DNA from: a virus
Virus record (IMG/VR): IMGVR_UViG_3300035670_011573
Span: 62,001 to 126,000 of that record
Direction: 5' to 3' (one strand)
Length of the DNA: 64,000 bases
Positions 54,299-62,900 of this stretch are shown piece by piece. Position 1 is the first letter of the stretch. Each line of letters starts with the position of its first letter. A program made the position numbers and the translations under genes. The notes below the pieces were generated by a model. That model saw only the letters and a list, made by a program, of their open reading frames with translations. It did no database searches and had not been told where the DNA came from.

Positions 54299-55509
54299 GA
54301 TTTAATCTCTGTTTTCTGGGCAACAGGGACTATACACTCCTGTTCTAAAGGTAACCAATAAAATCCTGTTCTATTAATCCCCTTTAATCGTTGTTCCCTG
54401 CTAATTGCAGGCAACTGAAGGGCAATATTCTGGGATGCATTTAAATCCGAGTTTCCTGTGTATCCACAGGATCTGCATTTAAATAACAATCCTTTCCTAT
54501 TCCCCTTACGAACCCAACCGCACTGGAAACACCTTTGACTTGTGTAAGTAGGGCTAACCTTAATAATCTGGACACCAGCATCTTTAAGTTTAGAATCCAA
54601 CTTTTCAAATAGTTCCCTGTAATTCCAATGAGAAAGGTTGCGGCTTGACTTTCTTCCCTTTCTCATATTTCTAATGTTCTCCCTTCTAACTACCTTTATA
54701 TTCTGTATATTCAGTCTGTTTACAGACCAATTTATGTAGTTAGTACGGTGTGCTTCTGCTCTCCTAAATCCCTTGGAACCCTTTTTCTTCCTTGCTAATT
54801 TTTGACAAATAGCTTTGTAATTGTGACCATGGTTATCCTTGTCAACTACTTGACCATTTGAACAAGACAAAATAGAATTTTGCCCTATATCTATCCCTAG
54901 GGTTTCCCCAGATTCCCTTTCTCTAGGTTCCTCCAATTCAAAACCAAACGTTATGGAATCTTTTGATAACCTAACTCCTGCTTTTAGTGTTCCTGAGGCT
55001 AACATTTTATTGAAGTGCTTTGTTTTCTTAAAAGGTATCTTTATAGTTAGCTTATTACCAAGAGAAGATAGGGTTACCCAACCATCGAAGATGGTATCAT
55101 TATCCAAGTCTATTTTAACAAACCTAGAATCTAACTCTGGTTTAATATCTCCAACTAAAGGCTTTGAAGCAATATTTTTGTTATAGATTTGCTGAATTTT
55201 TCTGGCTTTCTTAAACATACCTTGAGCATTGAACTTATTTATTTGCCAAAGCCTTCGGCTTTGTTTAGCTTTAGTTCCACGGACAATAGCAGAAGCCTGT
55301 TTACCAGCAGCTTGCAATGCTCTTGCAGATAACCAAGTTTGAATCTGGGAAGTTATTCTCTTATCAAGCAGGGCAGGAATTTTATCCATATCCCAAAGGG
55401 GATCTATGAAAAGGGTAGTAACCCTCTGGTATTCTGCAATAAAAAGGGAAAGGTTTTCCATTTTAACCTTTCTGCAGAATTTGGTAGTTACTTTAGTTGA
55501 CTTTACCAT
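54295..55509 (-). CDS. tnpB: TnpB (IS200/IS605 OrfB-type RNA-guided nuclease), 404 aa
   Basis: The RuvC-like triad is visible as GIDIGQN (Asp207), RRENIRNM (Glu277) and DLNASQN (Asp355), and the zinc ribbon as CFQC (327, 330) and CRSC (345, 348). Length is normal for TnpB (about 400). TnpB uses a short RNA from its own 3' end to cut DNA beside a target motif. No tnpA and no clear element ends are visible, so it is probably a solo copy. ATG 55509 keeps the usual N-terminal strand; an internal ATG 55461 has a better ribosome site (AAAGG). It lies between the DnaE halves. Confidence 0.9.
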   Translation of the reverse strand: MVKSTKVTTKFCRKVKMENLSLFIAEYQRVTTLFIDPLWDMDKIPALLDKRITSQIQTWLSARALQAAGKQASAIVRGTKAKQSRRLWQINKFNAQGMFKKARKIQQIYNKNIASKPLVGDIKPELDSRFVKIDLDNDTIFDGWVTLSSLGNKLTIKIPFKKTKHFNKMLASGTLKAGVRLSKDSITFGFELEEPRERESGETLGIDIGQNSILSCSNGQVVDKDNHGHNYKAICQKLARKKKGSKGFRRAEAHRTNYINWSVNRLNIQNIKVVRRENIRNMRKGRKSSRNLSHWNYRELFEKLDSKLKDAGVQIIKVSPTYTSQRCFQCGWVRKGNRKGLLFKCRSCGYTGNSDLNASQNIALQLPAISREQRLKGINRTGFYWLPLEQECIVPVAQKTEIKS

Positions 55510-55568
55510 GATTTATATAGAAATATTACTATAATTTTAAATTTATTTTAATAAATAATATAAAGGAA

Positions 55569-56027
55569 TCAAATACATTCTTCAGAGCAGAAGTTACCCT
55601 CTTCACCACATACTATAAAAGTATTAGGAATTACACCTTTACATTTATAAGTCTTCATTTTTTTAGTCCATTCCTCTTTGGTTTGGCATTCTTCTAAGGA
55701 AATTAATAAAGCCTCCACTTCGTTGGTTTCTTTTAAAATAAAAGTCATCCAGCCTTGGAAGTTACCAACCCGCCAAACATTTGCACCGAAATGGTAAGCA
55801 TACAAATCTTCTTTTTGAAAGTGTTCCCTATTTAATTTTATTAAGCCACCTAATGTAGCATGGTCACTGAAGTCTGGAATGGCACCATCCGGTGGCAACA
55901 AGCCTTCATCATTAATCCTACCACAAATATTTATATCAAGTGGAAAAAACCAACGCATACCTGGCAACCACTTCCAATTCTTACAGATTAAAGTTTTGAG
56001 TCCTAAATCTATTTTGTCTTGCAGCAT
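55569..56027 (-). CDS. Hypothetical protein, 152 aa
   Basis: The family is not recognised. Trp/Tyr-rich globular protein with KNWKWLPGMRW near the start and a Cys-containing end (CGEEGNFCSEEC). No membrane helix. It sits in the island between the two DnaE halves. The start ATG 56027 has only a weak ribosome site. Confidence 0.5.
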   Translation of the reverse strand: MLQDKIDLGLKTLICKNWKWLPGMRWFFPLDINICGRINDEGLLPPDGAIPDFSDHATLGGLIKLNREHFQKEDLYAYHFGANVWRVGNFQGWMTFILKETNEVEALLISLEECQTKEEWTKKMKTYKCKGVIPNTFIVCGEEGNFCSEECI

Positions 56028-56053
56028 GTTATTTATCTTTTGTCCAAATTATT

Positions 56054-56374
56054 TTAGTTACTATCTAATGCTGCTCTAACTGCTGCATCTTTAGATTCTA
56101 GCAATTTTCTAAGTGCAACTTCTGTTTCAGGGCTATAAGGCGCTCGTCTAGCAACTTGTTCGGCCAACTCAGCAAATGGTCTTGAAACCTCTTGTAACTT
56201 TGGTGGTAAATGATCAAATTTGAAATATTTTAAAGTTGGTGATAATTGGTATTGACTATAAACAACCAAATCATTTAAAGTCGGTACTGGCATAGAAACC
56301 ATAACCTCACCAGAACGAACCTTGGCACATCCATTTGCCATACAATCTGGATTTGCACAACAGCATGTAATCAT
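56054..56374 (-). CDS. Small protein: Cys-rich N-terminus plus helical hairpin, 106 aa
   Basis: N-terminal CCCANPDC...C may bind metal. Residues 54-104 form two helices (HLPPKLQEVSRPFAELAEQ, then VALRKLLESKDAAVRA). The HLPP...LRKLLE.KDAAVRA pattern is common in small proteins of many phages. It recalls the helical-hairpin family that includes anti-CBASS Acb2, though with a different sequence; this is speculative. ATG 56374 has GGGAGG upstream. Confidence 0.5.
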   Translation of the reverse strand: MITCCCANPDCMANGCAKVRSGEVMVSMPVPTLNDLVVYSQYQLSPTLKYFKFDHLPPKLQEVSRPFAELAEQVARRAPYSPETEVALRKLLESKDAAVRAALDSN

Positions 56375-56419
56375 ATAAACTCCTCCCTTTAAATTGTTTT
56401 ACAAATTAAACTAAGATTT

Positions 56420-56716
56420 TCATCCATAATGTTCGCTATTTTTAATTGCTGTAATTATATCTTCATAAGCAGCAGCGCACAGCGGAATGTCAGCAGATTC
56501 CATTCTTTTGTTGAGAAATTCTAAGATTAATTTTCTCTCTCGCATTTCTCCCAAAACCTCACTGGCTTCTGGTGGTGGCCAAGACGATCTTGCTTCATAA
56601 TCCTGAATTATATTATCTGCTTTGCTTACTAGTTGCCAGACCCATTCTGCTGCAAACTCTTTATCCTCCAGCCTAAGAAAAAACTCCTCAATAAAATCAT
56701 CTTTTGTGTACAGCAT
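56420..56716 (-). CDS. Hypothetical protein, 98 aa
   Basis: The start ATG 56716 has GAGG upstream and lies just past the stop of the DnaE N half; an earlier start would overlap it. Helical, acidic, with FLRLEDKEFAAEWVWQL near the N-terminus. Not recognised. Confidence 0.45.
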   Translation of the reverse strand: MLYTKDDFIEEFFLRLEDKEFAAEWVWQLVSKADNIIQDYEARSSWPPPEASEVLGEMRERKLILEFLNKRMESADIPLCAAAYEDIITAIKNSEHYG

Positions 56717-56723
56717 AACACCC

Positions 56724-59378
56724 TCACTTATTAACAACTATTTCTAATTTATCTTCTAAAATTTTCCAGAGCGGCAACATTTCGCCTGTATTAGTTCTAA
56801 ATTTATGATTGATTGTACAAACTGTTTTTGAGCCATCGTCTAATTCTACTTCAAATACTTTTAATTTTCCGTGATAATGATTATCCTTGACAGGGATCAT
56901 AATATCTTGTCCCGTTTCTTCATTTCTGCTACGAACCCAACAGCCTGGTTCAACATTTCTGATTGGAATATCTTTCCACTCTCTAGCATCAGAATCTCTG
57001 TATACCCGGATTAATTCATCAAACTTCAAGGAGCGATTAAAGCCATATAATCCGAATGGTTCGATTTGCTCATCCCAAATTCTTTTGGCTTCTTCATATT
57101 TCATACCAGATACTTTCATGCAGTCAGCAATAAAGTTAGCCTCTGTTTTTAAAACTAGATCTGGATCTTTACCTTTTAATTTTGTAATTTTCCTTAGTGC
57201 ATCTGCTTGGTTAAGATCCCAACCTGCACAATCCTTGGCAATGGTCATCATGCCTTCTTCATAAAGAGAAACACCATAAGTCTTCTTTAATGAATTTTCC
57301 ATTTTAGGATGGATGTATTCGATTTCTTCTACTCCAAGTTTTCTGTTGATATAATCGTTCCTCTGTTCTGGTGAACAAGAAGGTCTGCCTAGTGCATTAA
57401 TGTCAGAAATTTCTTCAATATTTTTTGGCTTAATCTTCATACAAAGTGGGGTAAGTGATGACTCCAATTGAAAGACGCCGGCAGTTTCACCACGTCCAAT
57501 CATTTTAAAAGTTTCTGTATCACCTAAGGGAATATCTTCAATAGTTATTTTTTTACTTTTGGTTTCTTGAATTATATTAAAGGTATCAGTAATTACGTTT
57601 AATGTATTTAGACCAAGAAGATCCATTTTAACTAGACCGAAATCTTCGCACCTAGTTTTCTCCCATTGGGTAACCACCAAGCCGGTTTCTGCATCAATTC
57701 TAAGGGGGACAATCTCGTATAGTGGACGATCACTAATTACAACCCCAGCGGCATGAACACTCCAATTCCTTGTCAGTCCTTGAAGCTTGCAGGCATTTTC
57801 ATATAGTTCTGGATATTTCTTCATATATGAAGCAAACTCTTTACTTTCTTTCATTGCCTGTTCTACTGTCTCTGTATCTGGCATGATAGAAGTTAAATGA
57901 TTTGCAATTTTAAAGGCTTCTGATTTATCACCACCTAGCTCTAGACTTCTAGCTACGTCTTTAATAATCACCTTTGGTGACAGTGTAGACCAATTGCTGA
58001 TGGAAGCGACTTTATCTTCCCCATATTTTTCTTTCAGATATTCTTTCACCTTGGCCGGGTCTGCGAAGTCTGAGTCAATATCTGGAAAGCTTTTCTTTTC
58101 TTTATTCTGAAATCTTTCAAACAGGAGGTCGTACTTAATGGGGTCAACTGTAGTGATGCCAGTTAAAAATGCAACAATAGAGCCGGCACAACTTCCTCTT
58201 GCAGGCGAGCAAGGCATTCCTTGTGACTTAGCCCAATTTACGAAGTCTGCCACAATAAGCATATAAGAAGAAAAGTTTTTCTCTTCCATTACACTTAATT
58301 CTTTTTTAACCCTATCCCAGTATTCTTTCTTCTGTTCATCTTCTAGATGGCCTAATTTTTCTTTAAATCCGGCCATACATTTATATCTCAAATAGGACTT
58401 ATCTTCTTCTATATCAGGACAAACCTTGGAAGACCAACCCTTAAATTTTTGATATTCGTTTTCTTTTTGAACTGGAAACTTAGGAAGAATCGCACCCTTT
58501 GGTTCAATATAGGTAGGATTATCACAGGCGTTTAAAATCTTGATAGAATTCTCCATGCCTTTCTTGGCAACATCTGGACCAAAGAAGGATGTAATTTCTT
58601 CATATGTTTTAAGGTACATATCTTGCACGCCATAACGAAATCTATCAGGATCGTTGATTGGCTTTTTGTCTTTAATAGCTAACATAAAATCGTGATACTT
58701 GGCATGGTCTTTATCTCGATAGTGGGCATCACAAGTAATAACATAGGGGATGCTCTTATCATGCGATAGTCGAATCATTGCTTCATTTAGCTTTCTCTGG
58801 CTAACTTCCTTGCCAGTTTTGCCTGTAGCCTGGAGGTCATGTGGCTGGATTTCAAGAAAGAATCTATCTTTAAAAATAGCATTAAATCGATCAAGATAAC
58901 AAAGAGCTTCTTGCTCATTTCCTTCTGTAATTAAAGTTTTGGCAATCAAACCATTAGAACAAGCGGTAAGGGCAATAACACCCTGGTTGAACTGCTCGAT
59001 ATGTTCCCAAGAAATTCTGGGCGTTTGTTTACCCATATACCCAGAGACTTGGTTGCGGTAAGCCTCATAATTTAGTCGTAGAATATTTCGATAACCTACT
59101 TCATTTTGTGCAAGTAGAACAAGGTGATAATTCTTCTTATCAGATAGATCTGGTGCGAAGTACGCCTCCATACCTGGAATTAACTTAACGCCATGCTTCT
59201 TACTTGCTTTCCAAGCATCAAAAATAGCTGTCATAGTACCATGATCTGTGACTGCTACGCCTGGATGATCTACTTCTTTAGCGCGAATAAAAAGGTCTTC
59301 CACATCATTCATACCATCCAAAGGTGAACCCAATTCAGTATGGTTGTGCAAAGACACAAATGGTCCTGAAATACCCAT
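56724..59378 (-). CDS. dnaE: DNA polymerase III alpha, N-terminal half with split-intein N part, 884 aa
   Basis: The N-terminal PHP domain carries HNHTE and DHGTM. The catalytic region has PARGSCAGSIVAFLTG (residues 392-407), PDIDSDF (432-438) with the paired Asp and KMDLLGL (584-590) with the third, so the polymerase active site appears intact. The protein ends in the split-intein N part from Ser783. Alone it lacks the C-terminal HhH/OB domains. The other half is encoded about 4.7 kb away on the same strand, so the enzyme must be built by trans-splicing: GFNR joined to SHSVSY. ATG 59378 has CTGGAGG upstream. No separate epsilon proofreader is visible. Confidence 0.95.
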   Translation of the reverse strand: MGISGPFVSLHNHTELGSPLDGMNDVEDLFIRAKEVDHPGVAVTDHGTMTAIFDAWKASKKHGVKLIPGMEAYFAPDLSDKKNYHLVLLAQNEVGYRNILRLNYEAYRNQVSGYMGKQTPRISWEHIEQFNQGVIALTACSNGLIAKTLITEGNEQEALCYLDRFNAIFKDRFFLEIQPHDLQATGKTGKEVSQRKLNEAMIRLSHDKSIPYVITCDAHYRDKDHAKYHDFMLAIKDKKPINDPDRFRYGVQDMYLKTYEEITSFFGPDVAKKGMENSIKILNACDNPTYIEPKGAILPKFPVQKENEYQKFKGWSSKVCPDIEEDKSYLRYKCMAGFKEKLGHLEDEQKKEYWDRVKKELSVMEEKNFSSYMLIVADFVNWAKSQGMPCSPARGSCAGSIVAFLTGITTVDPIKYDLLFERFQNKEKKSFPDIDSDFADPAKVKEYLKEKYGEDKVASISNWSTLSPKVIIKDVARSLELGGDKSEAFKIANHLTSIMPDTETVEQAMKESKEFASYMKKYPELYENACKLQGLTRNWSVHAAGVVISDRPLYEIVPLRIDAETGLVVTQWEKTRCEDFGLVKMDLLGLNTLNVITDTFNIIQETKSKKITIEDIPLGDTETFKMIGRGETAGVFQLESSLTPLCMKIKPKNIEEISDINALGRPSCSPEQRNDYINRKLGVEEIEYIHPKMENSLKKTYGVSLYEEGMMTIAKDCAGWDLNQADALRKITKLKGKDPDLVLKTEANFIADCMKVSGMKYEEAKRIWDEQIEPFGLYGFNRSLKFDELIRVYRDSDAREWKDIPIRNVEPGCWVRSRNEETGQDIMIPVKDNHYHGKLKVFEVELDDGSKTVCTINHKFRTNTGEMLPLWKILEDKLEIVVNK
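56727..57032 (-). other. Split intein, N-terminal part (Int-N)
   Basis: 102 residues from Ser783 to the stop. Block A is SLKFDELIRV with Ser rather than Cys as first residue; block B contains VCTINHKFRTNTGE with the TxxH pattern. No endonuclease domain. Length matches split-DnaE Int-N (about 100-123). Confidence 0.85.
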
Positions 59379-59430
59379 ATTTCCTCCAGAATATTCTTTT
59401 GAAATTATTGCAATATTCTCTTTTGTTTAG

Positions 59431-59463
59431 AAACAAATGGGCCGCCTTATTTTGGCGGCCCAT
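59431..59463 (-). terminator. Intrinsic terminator after the 138-aa gene
   Basis: Ten-bp stem ATGGGCCGCC / GGCGGCCCAT with a 7-base loop, followed by TTTGTTT on the minus strand. It separates the coiled-coil gene from dnaE. Confidence 0.85.
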
Positions 59464-59475
59464 ATTTTATTTGTT

Positions 59476-59892
59476 TTAATCTACCAGATCGGCAATGTTA
59501 GTGTATACTTCTGTAGTAATTTTAGGATCGATATCCTGTTTTAGCATCTTAATGGCTGCATCAATTTCTTTCTTTGGAACACCATTTTGCTTTGCATCAG
59601 AAATTAGCTGACGCTTTTCATCTACCGCCTCTTCAACTTGTTCTACATAACTTTGGATGGTGGTGCTATTTTGGATTAAGGCTTTTCTCTCTTCCTTTAA
59701 GGATTTGATTTGCTCATCAATATTTTCAATCTCACTGTTGGAAAGGATAGCCTCGCGCAAATCTGCTTTAGCATCACGAATTTTATCTCCCAATTCAGAA
59801 AGACTCTTTACAAACTGTCTAACGGTTTCCTTGTCTGCTACCTTGGGCTCGGTAGCCAATGGATTAAAACTAGCCACAAATTCACTTGACAT
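59476..59892 (-). CDS. Coiled-coil protein, 138 aa, monocistronic
   Basis: The family is not recognised. A long heptad region spans residues 20-105 (SLSELGDKIRDAKADLREAI, then LKEERKALIQNSTTI), acidic and probably dimeric. Own terminator downstream and a TATAAATG box 14 bases before the ATG (59907-59914) suggest a separate transcript, though the box may be too near to be the promoter. ATG 59892 has GAGGAGG upstream. It lies directly before dnaE. Confidence 0.5.
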   Translation of the reverse strand: MSSEFVASFNPLATEPKVADKETVRQFVKSLSELGDKIRDAKADLREAILSNSEIENIDEQIKSLKEERKALIQNSTTIQSYVEQVEEAVDEKRQLISDAKQNGVPKKEIDAAIKMLKQDIDPKITTEVYTNIADLVD

Positions 59893-59914
59893 TCAGCCTC
59901 CTCAAACATTTATA

Positions 59915-62900
59915 TTACAGAAAATTGGGGTTGATCCTCACATCTTCGAGTCCGGGCAGCCCCAACGATATTATCATACAAAGTAGCTCTTTCTTCCTCA
60001 AATTTACTTTATTAAAATCTTCGCTGTAGCCTAAGAAGTCATTTGCTTCATTTTCATTATCTTCATCGTCTAGGGTAGCAATTATATAATCAATATATGC
60101 TCTTAAGTTTTTTCCCATAGTAGTGTAAAAGGTACCTACCGTTTTTAAAAGACTACCCGGTTTGGTGGGTGAGGTACTTCTTCCAGCATTAGCAAAGTCA
60201 TTTATATTAGCAATACGACCCCCTGAACCGGCTGGATTAACATATCTTATCACTGTGCCGGCATCATTATCATCATTTTGGATAATATCAAAATATTTTC
60301 CTGGTGATCTAAACCATTTTTTAAGTCTATCACTTACAGAGCTCAACTCTGGCGGGGTTCTTTCTGCAAAGATTGAATTTACTGTATTTTGTATATAAAA
60401 CTTTCCTTCTGGAACACCACCCTCTGCTTCGGAACGTGGAACCATTTTTTCAAACAGATCTTCAACTGTTAATCCGGTACTGGATCTTTTTTCTTTTACA
60501 CTTGGAATCTCGCTAAAAATACCAGCAAGTTCATCTAGTCCAAATACAGAAACAATAAATCTTAGCAATCTTTGTTTTTCATCATCATCTAGTTCTGCTC
60601 CACGAATAATTGGATTTTTGATTATCTTATAACAAGTAATCGGATCCTCTAGTGTAACTCTTACATGTGGATATTTTATTTTGGGATCTTCTTTCTTAAA
60701 GAAAGATTCGCCACTAATGATGCTGGCAGGCATATTTTTGATAAAACTTACTGTTTTATCAAGCTCACTTTTAATTTCTTTATATAAATCAGTCTCTGCT
60801 GCTTTCTTATCCCTTTGAAGCATCTCCTCTAATTGTTCAGAATGCTCTATAATTAGATCTTCTAGGTCGGCAACAGAATAAGAATATAGGCTTTGCTCAC
60901 CTGAACTTCTACCTATTCTGATCAAAATAGAAATATCCAGTGGTTTATCTTCAAAATTCACTACAATACGCCTGCCTGTTAGAATGACACCCTTGGAATC
61001 GCCAAGATTAGTCTCTTTCTTTTGTACATCTAAGGGTATATTAAAACCTACCCAATTCCAAGTTGTTTCACTGCGAGTAGGTGGCCAAGCAATTTGTGTT
61101 GATGCCCTAGGTGTTCTTGTACCAATTTGATGTCGGCTGGTATTTAGCCCAGTCATTGGGGAATCTGGTGATTCCTTATTAGTATAAAAGTTTAGTTTTT
61201 TAAACTTATACTTCAGGCCTTCGGCTGTAAAGTTATCATTAATAAATTTTAAATAGTTCAAGTCCTCGGAGTTAGTGTCAAGTTGATTGTACAGACCAAT
61301 AAAATTATCTATTTTAGTTTTAAATATACTATCTATAAGTCCCTTTAATTTTGTAGAAAGATCATCAAGTATAATATCATGATAACGTTTTATTTCAGCA
61401 TTATCGCTAGTATTCATATAATTTATTAATTCTGAAAATGATTCTTCCCCACCTTTTTCAAATAATTCAAACACTTTCTCTTTAAATGCTTCTGTAAAAA
61501 TAATATTCTCATCAGCAAGTAATTTTTTAATAGCAAAATCAAGCAAATTATTATCTTCATCCTCTTCCAAACCCAGGGCCAATATTAGCTTTTTTTGATG
61601 TGATGGATTTTGAGAGATTGCCATTAAACATTCAAAAATATTATTTTTATGTGCTGCTACATCTTTTTCTTCACTAGAATCATCAAGCTTCATATAATGT
61701 TCTATTAGCTTTGACCATCCTACCGAGGTAACGCCAAGCTCATTGTTTAGATGATAGTCAATAGCGCTTCTGCGATCCTCAAATATTTGATATTTTCCTT
61801 CTGAGCCGTAAACAGTAAAGCGCTCCTCTTGCTTTAGATAATCCAATATACTTGACGGATTTTCTCTGTCTACAAAAGGAATCCAATCCCAACCAAAGAC
61901 TGTTTCGCTATATTCGCCTGGAATAAAATTCAACGTTGTAACTGGCATTATGCTATTAACGGTATTTAAGGCGGTTGATACCAGTGCGCTTTGTGGAGCC
62001 TCAGAATTCATCGCCCTTAATCTTCCCAAAATATATTCTTTTGCAGCAAGCAAATTATCAGTATCAAATATCTCTGTATTGATAACATCCACTATGTTGT
62101 TAGTCGTTTCAGTAGGAGGTGATATTGATTTGCTTAGCTCAAAATAAGCCATATCTAGGTTAGTGCAATATTTTCTATATTTATTGGTTAATTTTCTTAA
62201 TTTAGAATTATCTTTTTTCTTTTCATTAATAAGCTCATTATGTTGATTTCTCAATTCATTAATAGCAAGCTCTAGCTCTCCCTTAATATTCTCGAGCGAT
62301 TCCTTAACAAGAGTCTCTATTTCTTGTGATGTTTTATCACCACTTAAAACAGTTAAAATATCATTAACATAATCATCTGGAATACTTATTCCACAATAAT
62401 AATTCGACTCCTCATCGTATCCAAAATACTTAGAGATAATTTCATTTAGTTTCTTAATTATATTTATGACATAGACAACAGAAAGTATGGCATTGTTTTG
62501 TCTAGCAGTCTTAATCGCAGGCAATGCCTTGGCTTTATCATGTGTACCTTGTAAGAATTTTGTGAATTTATTCTTATCTAAATTTAAAGTTGTCAATAAC
62601 AAGGAGGTTGCTTCTTGTAACACATTAGAAGACTCTATTTCTTGTATACTTATCTGTTCTAAAAAGGTAACCCAAGACCTATTTGGGTCACCCTCATCAT
62701 TGGTAACAGAGTCAATATTTTGTATGACCTCATTGACTGCAATAATTGCTTTTTTAATTGCAGTAGTCAAAATTAACTTTGACATAGATTCATCAAAGGT
62801 AAAGCTACTGATATCAAAAATATTTTGCTTTATCCAGATTCCAATCTCACCAGTTATTTTTTCAATCTCTTCTATAATTTTATTACCAAAGAATTGATTG

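Noticed and set aside
54237-55568. Complete IS605 element
   Set aside because: No tnpA and no recognisable subterminal palindromes at both ends.
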